This document shows positions 55,703 to 63,958 of a DNA stretch of 64,000 nt, piece after piece. The DNA is taken from NCBI RefSeq assembly GCF_042676605.1, contig NZ_JBHTHQ010000021.1, positions 682,001-746,000 of the forward strand, written 5' to 3'. Position 1 is the stretch's first letter. Every line of letters starts with the position of its first letter. Under the pieces are notes generated by a model. That model did not search any database. It had not been told where the DNA came from and worked only from the letters and a program-made list of their open reading frames with translations. The DNA comes from Alloscardovia venturai (lineage in GTDB: Bacteria; Actinomycetota; Actinomycetes; Actinomycetales; Bifidobacteriaceae). The position numbers and the translations under genes were made by a program.

Positions 55703-56404
55703 CTTCGCGGCTTCAATCAGCTGCTTCGTATATTCGTGTTTCGGATGAGAAATAATGTCACGTACACTACCCTGTTCGACGATTTGTCCTTCGTGGAGTA
55801 CCACAATTTCATCAGCAAGACGTTGAGCAATTCCCAAATCGTGAAGCACGATAAGCATCGCTAAACTTCGTGCAGAGCGAATATCTTCTAGTACTTCAAT
55901 GATCTGTTTCTTGCCGAGTACATCCACAGCACTCAGTGGCTCATCTGCTATAAGGAGGTCAGGCTGCGATATGAGTGCTCGAGCGATTGCCACACGCTGA
56001 GCCTGCCCTCCAGACATATCCCCAGCATATTTATGAAGAACATCGTGAGGCTTGAGACTCACCTGCTCCAGTACGCGAGCAATTTCTTCGTCACTTGCGC
56101 TCGGCTGTCCTTCCCGTACGATTTTCTCCACGCTCCAGCGTGGATTGAGCGATTGCAGAGGATTTTGAAAAATCAGACCTGTGTGCGCTCTCTCTGCTGC
56201 ACGCACGTACCCCGTCTCAGTGTGAAGCATGCCTAATGCCAGCCTCACAAGTGTTGATTTTCCAGAACCTGACTGCCCGACCAACGCGACAATCTTACCT
56301 TCTGGTACAGCAAAGCTCACATCTTTAAGCGCAAACTGCTGCGCAGCCCCTCGCGACTTTCCATACCGGAAACTCACATTCTTAAATTCGATGAGATTAG
56401 TCAT
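55697..56404 (-). CDS. Oligopeptide ABC ATPase, DppF/OppF type
   Basis: This 235-residue ATPase has Walker A GQSGSGKST (about residues 39-47), signature MSGGQAQRVAIARAL, Walker B DLLIADEPLSAVD and the H-loop in VLHDLGIAQ. ATG 56404 follows GGAGG; an in-frame ATG at 56464 lies deep in the preceding gene and is rejected. It is shorter than classical OppF (about 300), missing the long C-terminal oligopeptide-transporter tail. It is the last gene of the five-gene importer. Confidence 0.92.
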   Translation of the reverse strand: MTNLIEFKNVSFRYGKSRGAAQQFALKDVSFAVPEGKIVALVGQSGSGKSTLVRLALGMLHTETGYVRAAERAHTGLIFQNPLQSLNPRWSVEKIVREGQPSASDEEIARVLEQVSLKPHDVLHKYAGDMSGGQAQRVAIARALISQPDLLIADEPLSAVDVLGKKQIIEVLEDIRSARSLAMLIVLHDLGIAQRLADEIVVLHEGQIVEQGSVRDIISHPKHEYTKQLIEAAKL

Positions 56405-57176
56405 GGTAAGCCTCCACAGATATTTCCTGCGCAGCAGCGACAAGCTCTTGCGTGTAGCGCTCACTCGGATGCTCTAATACGCTATGAGTTTCTCCAGACT
56501 CCACAATCTGGCCATCACACAACACATAGCATCTTTGAGTCGTTTTTGTGATCACATTGAAATCATGCGAGATAAAGAGCAACGCGCTCTTTTCAGCGGA
56601 TATGCGCTCAAGCAGCACGTCAATAATCTGTTTTTGTACAAGTGAGTCAAGCGCCGTCGTCGGTTCGTCAGCTATGAGTAACTGCGGATGTGAGACAAGC
56701 GCCTCGGCAATCGCTACACGCTGAGCTTGGCCTCCGGAAAGTTCAGAGGGGAAACGATGCAAAAACGCATCACTTAGCCCTACAGATTCCAGTGCCTCTT
56801 GGGCGCGTTTGTGTTTTTCAGCAGAACTCATAGTGTAGTGCAGCGCAAGTGGAAGCTCTACATTTGCCACCACTCGGGCCATAGGATTTAAAGCCGCTAA
56901 AGGGTTTTGGAATACCGCACTCATATACGTGCCACGAAGTTCGGCGCGTTCCTCGTCGCTAAGGCTCAGGATATCCACACCGTCCACGAGTATTTCCCCA
57001 CTCACGTGTGCATGATGCGGAAGAGTACCCAACAATGCACGGGTAATCATTGATTTTCCTGAGCCTGATGCACCGATGAGTCCTACCCGTTCATGTGCAG
57101 AAACAGTTAGGTTTACGCCACGCACTACTGCACGGTCTTGAATGGTAACGCAAAGATCTTTAATCTGAAGGCTCAT
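56397..57176 (-). CDS. Oligopeptide ABC ATPase, DppD/OppD type
   Basis: The 259-residue ATPase shows Walker A GASGSGKS (about residues 34-41), signature LSGGQAQRVAIAEAL, Walker B LLIADEPTTALD and H-loop FISHDFNVI. Start ATG 57176 overlaps the permease stop as TGATG with AAAGGAGG upstream. Together with the next gene it makes a heterodimeric motor. The C-terminal zinc-finger-like part found in longer OppD is absent. Confidence 0.92.
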   Translation of the reverse strand: MSLQIKDLCVTIQDRAVVRGVNLTVSAHERVGLIGASGSGKSMITRALLGTLPHHAHVSGEILVDGVDILSLSDEERAELRGTYMSAVFQNPLAALNPMARVVANVELPLALHYTMSSAEKHKRAQEALESVGLSDAFLHRFPSELSGGQAQRVAIAEALVSHPQLLIADEPTTALDSLVQKQIIDVLLERISAEKSALLFISHDFNVITKTTQRCYVLCDGQIVESGETHSVLEHPSERYTQELVAAAQEISVEAYHD

Positions 57177-58030
57177 CATACCTCCTTTAATGCAGGATTG
57201 GTTAGAGGATCGACCACCTCACGCATAGCGTCTCCCACAAGATTCAGTGCGATAACTGCGAGAGTGATGATAAGCCCCGGCCACATCACCACACTTGGAT
57301 GTATAGAAATATAGTGAGATGTCGTGGCAAGCGAGTGTCCCCAGGAAGGAACAGATGATGGTACGCCAACACCCAAGTATGTCAGACCCGACTCGGCAAG
57401 AATTGACGTTGCCGCCGCCAGAGAAACATTTATGATGACCGCTGGCATAATACTCGGCATGATGTGATCAAAGAAAACTCTCACGTCAGATTTTCCTTTG
57501 TAGCGTGCAAAGACCACATAATCCGATGCCGCTGCAGCAGTGGCTACAGGACGAACCACGCGAATTAAATTCAGGCTATACGCAAATGCACAGCTCACGA
57601 TAACTCCCACAATTGTTGCACCGTAAGGAGCGGCACACAGCAGCGCTACCACGATGACCGGAATAGAGATAAGCGCATCTACGACAACGATAATGACACG
57701 GTTAAAGCCAAAAGAATGTGTAACTGTAAGAGCGACTCCCGCGATGCCTACGACTAATGTGACCATTGCCACGATTACCACAATCAGCAGCTCGGTGGCA
57801 GATCCCGCCATGAGCCAACTGAACGAATCTACGCCTGCACCATCAGTTCCTAGCCAATGCACTCGCGAAGGCGTTGTCCACACATTGTAGCCATTCGTAT
57901 AACTCAGCGAAAAGGGAGTCCACACGAGAGAAACGCAGGAAACAAGTATCCATATACCGATGAAAATTAACGGAAAAGCCCCGTCCCAACGATGGAGAAG
58001 AGAACGTGTCACGATACGTAACTTTCTCAT
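57176..58030 (-). CDS. Oligopeptide ABC permease, DppC type
   Basis: This 284-residue permease has about six helices and the ATPase-contact segment FARYKGKSDVRVFFDHIMPSIMPAVI (about residues 165-190). The first helix (LIFIGIWILVSCVSLV) is followed by an extracytoplasmic region (LGTDGAGVDSFSWL) typical of DppC/OppC. It overlaps the DppB-type gene by four bases, so both subunits are translated in step. Confidence 0.92.
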   Translation of the reverse strand: MRKLRIVTRSLLHRWDGAFPLIFIGIWILVSCVSLVWTPFSLSYTNGYNVWTTPSRVHWLGTDGAGVDSFSWLMAGSATELLIVVIVAMVTLVVGIAGVALTVTHSFGFNRVIIVVVDALISIPVIVVALLCAAPYGATIVGVIVSCAFAYSLNLIRVVRPVATAAAASDYVVFARYKGKSDVRVFFDHIMPSIMPAVIINVSLAAATSILAESGLTYLGVGVPSSVPSWGHSLATTSHYISIHPSVVMWPGLIITLAVIALNLVGDAMREVVDPLTNPALKEV

Positions 58031-59049
58031 TGTGCTTCCTCCTCCACTACTTCGCGACTGCGATACACATCATCGCCAGTGCTGCGCAATCGGGGGTCTA
58101 TCATCTGCCCTACAACATCTACAACAAATCCCACAAGAAGAAAAAAGGCTGCAAGCAGCAAGAGTTCGGTCTGTACAGCAGGTAAGTCGCGCTGAGACAC
58201 ATCTGAAAGAAGCAATGTTGCAAGTCCCGGAAGAGCAAAAAGAGATTCCACTGTCAAAACACCTGTAACCATCGTGGCAAAAGTGATACCAGATACCGAT
58301 AAAATCTGCGGAGCGGCGAGTCGTAACCCCGTCGTGCGCAGCGCCTGTGCACGAGTCATGCCAGCTGCCATACTCCACGTCACATAATCAGAGTCTGCCA
58401 CCTCTACAAGTGCTGAGCGCGTGTAGCGCATAATCTGCGCAGCAGTAATAATGCCTACCGATAGCGCAGGCAGAATAAGTGACGCGCATGCTGTCCACAG
58501 CGAGCTCCACGATTCTAATGGCGAGCGAGCGAAACCTTGCGTAGGAAGAATCCCTATGAGGCCACTTCCCTTGCCAAAAAGCATAATGAGGAGCAGTCCA
58601 GCCCACAGTGCAGGAACCGCACCGAGCGCCACAGAAATAGCGCGCAAGCTCTGACGTACCCATGCGCGTGCAGACGTCAGAGAATACACTGCGCTCGTGA
58701 TTCCACATACGAGAGCAAAGATCATACTGAGCACAATGAGTGGGAAAGTAAGAAGAGCACGGCTTGCTATGCGCGCCCCCATCGATTGACCTGTCAGAGT
58801 AGAAACTCCGAGATTGCCCGACAAGACATTCCCCATCCACGATAAGTACTGCACGATGAGAGGTTTGTCGACTCCGAGAGACGCACGCAGAGCGCGATAT
58901 TGTGCGCGTGTCGCATTTGTACCTGCTACTACTGCCGCCACATCCCCTGGAAGTACACGCAATGCAAGGAAGATAACTACGGATACTATCCAAAGCATGA
59001 GGATAAATAGAGCGAGTCGCCTGAGTATGGATTTCGCGATTTTAGGCAT
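58027..59049 (-). CDS. Oligopeptide ABC permease, DppB type
   Basis: The 340-residue permease has about six helices and a DppB-type contact loop YVTWSMAAGMTRAQALRTTGLRLAAPQI (about residues 223-250). N-terminal LRRLALFILMLWIVSVVIFLALRVLPGD is the classical first helix and lateral motif. It overlaps the binding-protein gene by eight bases. It pairs with DppC for the import of peptides or possibly nickel/heme; the ligand is not clear. Confidence 0.92.
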   Translation of the reverse strand: MPKIAKSILRRLALFILMLWIVSVVIFLALRVLPGDVAAVVAGTNATRAQYRALRASLGVDKPLIVQYLSWMGNVLSGNLGVSTLTGQSMGARIASRALLTFPLIVLSMIFALVCGITSAVYSLTSARAWVRQSLRAISVALGAVPALWAGLLLIMLFGKGSGLIGILPTQGFARSPLESWSSLWTACASLILPALSVGIITAAQIMRYTRSALVEVADSDYVTWSMAAGMTRAQALRTTGLRLAAPQILSVSGITFATMVTGVLTVESLFALPGLATLLLSDVSQRDLPAVQTELLLLAAFFLLVGFVVDVVGQMIDPRLRSTGDDVYRSREVVEEEAQ

Positions 59050-60688
59050 TAATCTTTACCTCCCACAGAGGCATCCACGTCTGATTTAAGTTAAGAGGGA
59101 AACTAGTGACACGCTTATCCCATGCTGTCACTACACGGAAATTAAGAAGCCAATCAGCCGCGGCATCCTCGGATACGATATGGGCAGCTTGCTTCAAAAG
59201 CGAGTCACTCTGACTATCGCTGTCTGCTTGCATCGCCTGAGCGTAAAGTTTTTGGACTTGTTTATTGTCATAGCCATAGTAGTATTTCGGGTTTGCCCAC
59301 TGGAGAAAATCGTGACTTTCATTATGGTCCACGAGCGAAATATCATAATCACGGTTTGTATACACCTGAGAAAGCCATGTGGCGAACTCGGTACGATTAA
59401 CGCTCAAATCAATGCCAATGCGCGCTAATTGTGACCGCAGCTGCTGCCCTATTTCAGCAGGATATGTATTAGCATACGTTAAGCGAAGTTTCAAAGGATG
59501 AGAGGTATCATACCCCGCTTCCTTCATGAGTTTAAGTGCTCGTGCCACATCCGTGGGATAGAGACTAGTCAAGTCTTCGTAGCCTGGGTCAAGGCTTGGG
59601 ATTGGACCGCCGAGCGCTGTGTCCGTTCCCCCGCGCGATGCAATGATCGCTTTGTGATCAATGGCATAGCGAATGGCTTGACGAATGCGCTTATCGGTAA
59701 GCGGTCCGTGCGCATTATTAAAGGCGAGAACGTACTTATCCGTGCCTTCGCCTGCCTGATAAGTAAAGCGTGAATCGTTTTTAATCGCAGCCGTAAGATT
59801 CGAATTAATAGGAGCTAGGACCTGCACATCCCCAGAAGTCAGAGCATTGAGACCCGCTTGCGGATCTGCGTAATATGTGATTTTTATCGTCTTGGTCAGT
59901 GGCGTATGAGTACCCTTATAACCTCCGCGAGCACTCAAGACGACTGAAACACTAGGCTGGTAGCTGGTGAGTACGAAAGGACCTGAACCAACTGCGCTAG
60001 TTTTGGCATCATAATGGGCATCCTTGTCAAAGACAAGACCCGGACGACCAGAAAGATTCCATAAAAGCTCTGAGAATGGCGCAGACAAGGTCAACACTAC
60101 GGTATGACTATCCACAGCCGCTACAGACCGGTAATTTGTCATGAGACTCGAGCCTTGAAGTTTGCCGCTCATCATAGAGGAGATGGACCACGCAACGTCA
60201 CGCGCGTCAAGGACATCGCCGTTGCTGAAAGTAAGACCACGAGAGATGTGGAAAGTATAAGTCTTACGGTCAGCAGACACCTCCCACGACTGCGCAATAC
60301 CCGGGGCGACGGTATTATTAGACTTTCGCGTAAGGAGCGCTTCATAGACATTGCCAATGAGAAGCTGATCAAGTGCCGTACCCGAGGTGTGCCGAATATC
60401 CAAGTTCGTCGGAGCAAGCTGCAAACCAATCGATACCTCGCCACCAGCAGATGTATCTGTCTTTCCCCACACAGTGTAGGCGCTCGTCACAGCAACAAGC
60501 ACGAACACTACTGAAAGAATCGCAGCCCATGCTGCACACCAATGTCTCTTTTGGTGTTTGAATCGAGTATGCGCGTAAGAATGCCCGCGCGCTGCTTGCA
60601 ATGTCTCATCAGAGCTGTGCGCGATAGCCTCAATTTGTGAGCAATCAACTTTCGCATGCGCACGCACTCCACGTTTTTTCTGTCTCAT
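59042..60688 (-). CDS. Oligopeptide-binding protein, membrane-anchored
   Basis: A family 5 binding protein of 548 residues (VSIGLQLAPTNLDIRHTSGTALDQLLIGNVYEALLTR, later GSGPFVLTSYQPSVSV). Instead of a lipoprotein signal it has about 48 basic, hydrophilic cytoplasmic residues and then one helix (AAILSVVFVLVAVTSAYTVW), with no Cys lipobox. It therefore seems to be membrane-tethered by an uncleaved N-terminal helix. AGGGAAG precedes ATG 60688. It is the first gene of the five-gene importer and is divergent from coaX. Confidence 0.92.
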   Translation of the reverse strand: MRQKKRGVRAHAKVDCSQIEAIAHSSDETLQAARGHSYAHTRFKHQKRHWCAAWAAILSVVFVLVAVTSAYTVWGKTDTSAGGEVSIGLQLAPTNLDIRHTSGTALDQLLIGNVYEALLTRKSNNTVAPGIAQSWEVSADRKTYTFHISRGLTFSNGDVLDARDVAWSISSMMSGKLQGSSLMTNYRSVAAVDSHTVVLTLSAPFSELLWNLSGRPGLVFDKDAHYDAKTSAVGSGPFVLTSYQPSVSVVLSARGGYKGTHTPLTKTIKITYYADPQAGLNALTSGDVQVLAPINSNLTAAIKNDSRFTYQAGEGTDKYVLAFNNAHGPLTDKRIRQAIRYAIDHKAIIASRGGTDTALGGPIPSLDPGYEDLTSLYPTDVARALKLMKEAGYDTSHPLKLRLTYANTYPAEIGQQLRSQLARIGIDLSVNRTEFATWLSQVYTNRDYDISLVDHNESHDFLQWANPKYYYGYDNKQVQKLYAQAMQADSDSQSDSLLKQAAHIVSEDAAADWLLNFRVVTAWDKRVTSFPLNLNQTWMPLWEVKINA

Positions 60689-60749
60689 ATCTTCCCTAAA
60701 GTCCCCGCGCCGTAAGACGTCGTTGCTCGGTTAATATTTCTATCAACGT

Positions 60750-60776
60750 GTATACCTTTTAGTGTACTGGGTATAC
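60750..60776. promoter_or_regulatory. GTATACC/GGTATAC dyad before coaX
   Basis: Seven-base arms (60750-60756 and 60770-60776) flank 13 bases with an AGTGTACT centre, right before the coaX ribosome site. It may be an operator in the coaX/peptide importer divergent region. Confidence 0.4.
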
Positions 60777-60783
60777 TGGAGCT

Positions 60784-61551
60784 ATGCTCATCGCTGTAGA
60801 CATTGGAAATACAAATATCGTGCTCGGTTTCATGGATAATCGCACCATTACTCACACCTACCGCATGGCTACGAGCAGCGTGCGCACAAGCGATGAGTAT
60901 GGTGTATCCCTGCTGCAATTTCTCCAGCTCAGCGGATATAAAATCACAGATGTCGATGATGTCATCGTATGTTCCGTCGTGCCGAGTGTTATGCATTCCT
61001 TCCGCAGTGGTGTGGAGAAGTTTTTGTGTAAGTCCCCCATCATTGTGGGTCCTGGTGTCAAGACTGGAATGGCTGTGCGCATTGATGAGCCAAAATCTCT
61101 CGGTACGGACTGTTTGGTAGATTGCGTCGCAGCTCATGCTTTATACGGTGCACCTTGCTTGGTCATTGATATGGGTACTGCTACGACGTTTAATTATGTA
61201 GATAAAAATCGCGCGATAATTATGGGCATTATCCAAGCTGGTTTGCAAACTGCTGCACGAGCACTTTCTGGAAATACTGCTCAGCTGCCTGAAGTTGAAA
61301 TTGTCGCTCCGACATCTATTCTCGCTAAAAACACTCTTTCTGCCATTCAGACTGGTTTATACTATGGTTTCTTGGGAGGAATAGAACGTGTAATCCGCCA
61401 ATGTCGCGCAGAATTCGATGAAGACTTTACCGTTGTCGCTACGGGCGGTTTTGGGCAAGTCATCCACAGCGACAGTGAACTCATTGATGTGTATGACCCT
61501 GATTTGATTTTCAAGGGTTTACACATTATTTATGAGAAGAATACTCATTAA
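60784..61551 (+). CDS. coaX: Type III pantothenate kinase (CoaX)
   Basis: CoaX starts coenzyme A synthesis by phosphorylating pantothenate. Motifs are the ATP loop VDIGNTN (residues 5-11), GTDCLVD (catalytic Asp109), VIDMGTATTF (127-136) and ATGGFGQVI near residue 218. Length 255 matches the family. At the usual GxDR motif the Arg is Cys here, with the catalytic Asp kept. GGAG precedes the ATG closely. The gene overlaps the RelA/SpoT gene tail to tail by 26 bases. Confidence 0.93.
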   Translation: MLIAVDIGNTNIVLGFMDNRTITHTYRMATSSVRTSDEYGVSLLQFLQLSGYKITDVDDVIVCSVVPSVMHSFRSGVEKFLCKSPIIVGPGVKTGMAVRIDEPKSLGTDCLVDCVAAHALYGAPCLVIDMGTATTFNYVDKNRAIIMGIIQAGLQTAARALSGNTAQLPEVEIVAPTSILAKNTLSAIQTGLYYGFLGGIERVIRQCRAEFDEDFTVVATGGFGQVIHSDSELIDVYDPDLIFKGLHIIYEKNTH

Positions 61552-62599
61552 GCTTTTGTAGCAGTTCTTGCGTACTAATAGTGTAGTTTGGGTAGATTTT
61601 ACTTATATCTGAGAAGTCTGATGCAGCTACTAGCACTGCATTATCCCAACTCCCTTGCTCAGAATGATTGGTTCCTTCATATTTTGTGCCAGTATATGCA
61701 ACTTCGATTTGTCCATATTTATCTAGAGCTTGTTCCAGACTATCCTGACCAAAATCAATGAACTTTCCCACTTGGTTCTGTGAATCAACACATAGCAAAA
61801 GAATGTAAGGGTCCTTCCCAAAATTTGATGGAAGTAGCGTAAAGCCTTCTGCTCCTGCTTGTAAATCCTTTATGAGGTCAAATCCATGAGCTTGAGCATT
61901 CTCTAAAGACTTATTAAGTCTCTGACAAAGTTCTCGGTAATCTGTCGTGTAACCATCTATTACTGCGCTTCTCTCTTCTAGCGCGAATATGCTTGACAAA
62001 CACATCATAATTGGGTCTATATAGTGCTCACGGTTTGCGTTGCTCCCTGGGCTTTTGAAATCTTCACCATATAAAACTCCTATATTTTCAATACCAGTAG
62101 CCCAAATATGCTGCAGTCTAGTGCGTATTTGAATTTCAAAATGATAGTTTCTATCTTCCCATTGGTGTTTTACGATAATGTGTACACAACGGTAGCCAGA
62201 ACCTTTAGGCTTCGTCACGTAATCCCTAACTTTTATCTCTTTGCCAAATGCTGATTTCACGCAATCGAAACAACGTCTCATAGACTCAATATCTTCACAT
62301 ATTACGCGACATCCTCCGATATCCTCCATCGTTGAGATATCATATTCTTTATCCTCCCGTAGCAGTTTCGAAAGTATAGACTTCATTCTCTTAAGGCGCA
62401 TTGTGACTACTATGCCTTCAATAGAAGCGACAGCTTCGTTTACCATTCGAAAGACTTCAAACAATGGGGCAAGATGTTTGCCCCGCCAAATAACAGCATT
62501 TTGATATTCAATCGACTCTGTGTCAATATCCTCAATCCGCTTACAACTCTTTAATACCTTAGAGGATTTTTTCATTTGACTTCGTGACAAATCTACCAT
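61526..62599 (-). CDS. RelA/SpoT-domain protein, toxSAS-like candidate
   Basis: The 357-residue protein has a complete RelA/SpoT synthetase core: RLKRMKSILSKL (68-79), DIGGCR (93-98), DYVTKPKGSGYRCVH (126-140), EIQIRT (155-160) and QHIWA (163-167). There is no HD hydrolase domain, and about 170 C-terminal residues form an unassigned domain (GFTLLPSNFGKDPYILLLC...). Small synthetases of this kind either make (p)ppGpp/(p)ppApp or, as toxSAS, pyrophosphorylate tRNA. The Panacea-domain gene facing it is a known antitoxin type for toxSAS. The ribosome site for ATG 62599 is weak (GAGAAGAGA). Confidence 0.85.
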   Translation of the reverse strand: MVDLSRSQMKKSSKVLKSCKRIEDIDTESIEYQNAVIWRGKHLAPLFEVFRMVNEAVASIEGIVVTMRLKRMKSILSKLLREDKEYDISTMEDIGGCRVICEDIESMRRCFDCVKSAFGKEIKVRDYVTKPKGSGYRCVHIIVKHQWEDRNYHFEIQIRTRLQHIWATGIENIGVLYGEDFKSPGSNANREHYIDPIMMCLSSIFALEERSAVIDGYTTDYRELCQRLNKSLENAQAHGFDLIKDLQAGAEGFTLLPSNFGKDPYILLLCVDSQNQVGKFIDFGQDSLEQALDKYGQIEVAYTGTKYEGTNHSEQGSWDNAVLVAASDFSDISKIYPNYTISTQELLQKLNEYSSHK

Positions 62600-62624
62600 G
62601 AAATCTCTTCTCTCTACATCTAGA

Positions 62625-62630
62625 TATAAT
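62625..62630 (+). promoter_or_regulatory. Candidate -10 (TATAAT) for the Panacea gene
   Basis: A perfect TATAAT lies 28 bases before ATG 62658, in the 58-base space between the divergent RelA/SpoT and Panacea genes. No good -35 is seen, so an activator or other arrangement may be needed. Confidence 0.45.
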
Positions 62631-62657
62631 AGAAGCCAGTATCAGGAGGGAGGAACG

Positions 62658-63104
62658 ATGGCTTCAATTCTAGATGTTGCTGCATATATTTTAAAAAAGC
62701 AGGGCACAATGACTACGATGAAACTGCAGAAACTCGCTTTTTATTCGCAGGCAGAATATCTTCGAGAGTTTAAAGAGCCACTATTTGATTCATCCTTCCA
62801 AGCTTGGATTAATGGTCCCGTTTCAGTTGAGCTATTCCGCCATCACCGTGGACTTTTTCTGATTCGCCCACAGGATTTAACTGGTGCAACACCGAGCGCA
62901 TTAAAGCTCGAGGAGCGTAAAACTGTAGATTTAGTTCTATCTGTTTACGGCGAAAAATCAGGTAAAGAACTTTCTATTCTCACTCACCAAGAAGCCCCTT
63001 GGAAAGATGCACGTGAGGGTCTTGCGACAGACCAAGCTGGTAACGTTGAAATTACAAATGACGCCATTTTAGACTACTACTCTAAGCACCCACTTGTAAG
63101 ATAG
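62658..63104 (+). CDS. Panacea/DUF4065 (SocA-like) protein, putative antitoxin
   Basis: The 148-residue protein has the Panacea/SocA signature: an N-terminal helix DVAAYILKKQGTMTTMKLQKLAFYSQAEYL and the conserved WINGPVSVELFRHHRG. The later ELSILTHQEAPWKDAREG (HxxxPW) is a hallmark of the family. ATG 62658 has GGAGGGAGGAACG in front; a longer frame from 62598 would run over the RelA/SpoT start region. Panacea proteins neutralise varied toxins, including toxSAS enzymes. It is adjacent to, and divergent from, a RelA/SpoT gene. Confidence 0.85.
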   Translation: MASILDVAAYILKKQGTMTTMKLQKLAFYSQAEYLREFKEPLFDSSFQAWINGPVSVELFRHHRGLFLIRPQDLTGATPSALKLEERKTVDLVLSVYGEKSGKELSILTHQEAPWKDAREGLATDQAGNVEITNDAILDYYSKHPLVR

Positions 63105-63115
63105 CTATTTTTAAA

Positions 63116-63157
63116 GTATGAGCGAAAGTTCTCATCTCAGTATTCTTTCGCTCGTAC
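63116..63157. terminator. Convergent terminator hairpin
   Basis: GAGCGAAAG (63120-63128) pairs with CTTTCGCTC (63145-63153), extended by GTA/TAC outside one mismatch, between the Panacea gene and the convergent pseudouridine synthase gene. Confidence 0.65.
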
Positions 63158-63163
63158 AGAATG

Positions 63164-63958
63164 CTAGGCATTCACATCTAACTCATACCGTGACTCAAAG
63201 CGACGATGTTCTCCGGTGTAGGGATCTTCAAACTCGAGAGTTTTCGCGATGAGTTGAAGTGGATGGGTGAAGTCATCGTAATCATGCTTATGCTCAGTCG
63301 GATAGAAATCATCACCCTTAATCGGTAGCCCCAATGAATTCATATGGACGCGAAGCTGATGCGTCTTTCCTGTGCGCGGGTGCAATGTGTAAGCACGATA
63401 CCCAGCATTGACTGCATCACTCGGTTGACACTCACTAATCTCAATGACAGTTTCAGCGTTCACATCACCCGGTTCTTCAAAAGCTTGCAAAATGTGATGC
63501 ACTTTGATGATGCGCGAACGGCGTTCAAGAGGGAAGACAAGTCCTGCATATGTACCGCATTCAGACAGCGAGCGAGTAGTCCCAAACTTCGGCACAGACA
63601 CCGGAGCCATCGGCGCTAAACATTCGTAGACTTTCGTCGCTTTCTTATTCTGAAACAGCAGCTGATACTTTCCTCGTGCTTTGATATCACGGACAAAGAC
63701 CACAATGCCTGCGGTAAGCCGATCAAGACGATGGGCGGGGATAATGTCAGGCTCGTCGTAGTTTTCACGCAACCTCATGAGTGCAGTGGAATGGTACCAC
63801 ATACCGCGCGGCATAGTAGGTAGGAAGTGAGGTTTATCGACGACGATAATCCGCTCATCTTCATAAACGACTGGCAACTCAAATGGAATCTCCGGTTCAT
63901 CAATGACGAAAGCGTGTGATCGCTGCGCGCGATGATTGCGATGACGGCGTCGAGACAC
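63164..63958 (-). CDS. RluA-family pseudouridine synthase
   Basis: The 264-residue protein isomerises uridines in RNA. The catalytic motif IIPAHRLDRLTAGIVVF holds the Asp nucleophile near residue 78, and RTGKTHQLRVHMNSLGLPIKGD is the conserved C-terminal motif. A short basic N-terminal segment (MSRRRHRNHRAQR) may aid RNA binding. The start is GTG 63958, overlapping the stop of an upstream frame (TAGTG). AGGAGG lies 12 bases before it, rather far. Whether rRNA or tRNA is the target cannot be told. Confidence 0.9.
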   Translation of the reverse strand: MSRRRHRNHRAQRSHAFVIDEPEIPFELPVVYEDERIIVVDKPHFLPTMPRGMWYHSTALMRLRENYDEPDIIPAHRLDRLTAGIVVFVRDIKARGKYQLLFQNKKATKVYECLAPMAPVSVPKFGTTRSLSECGTYAGLVFPLERRSRIIKVHHILQAFEEPGDVNAETVIEISECQPSDAVNAGYRAYTLHPRTGKTHQLRVHMNSLGLPIKGDDFYPTEHKHDYDDFTHPLQLIAKTLEFEDPYTGEHRRFESRYELDVNA

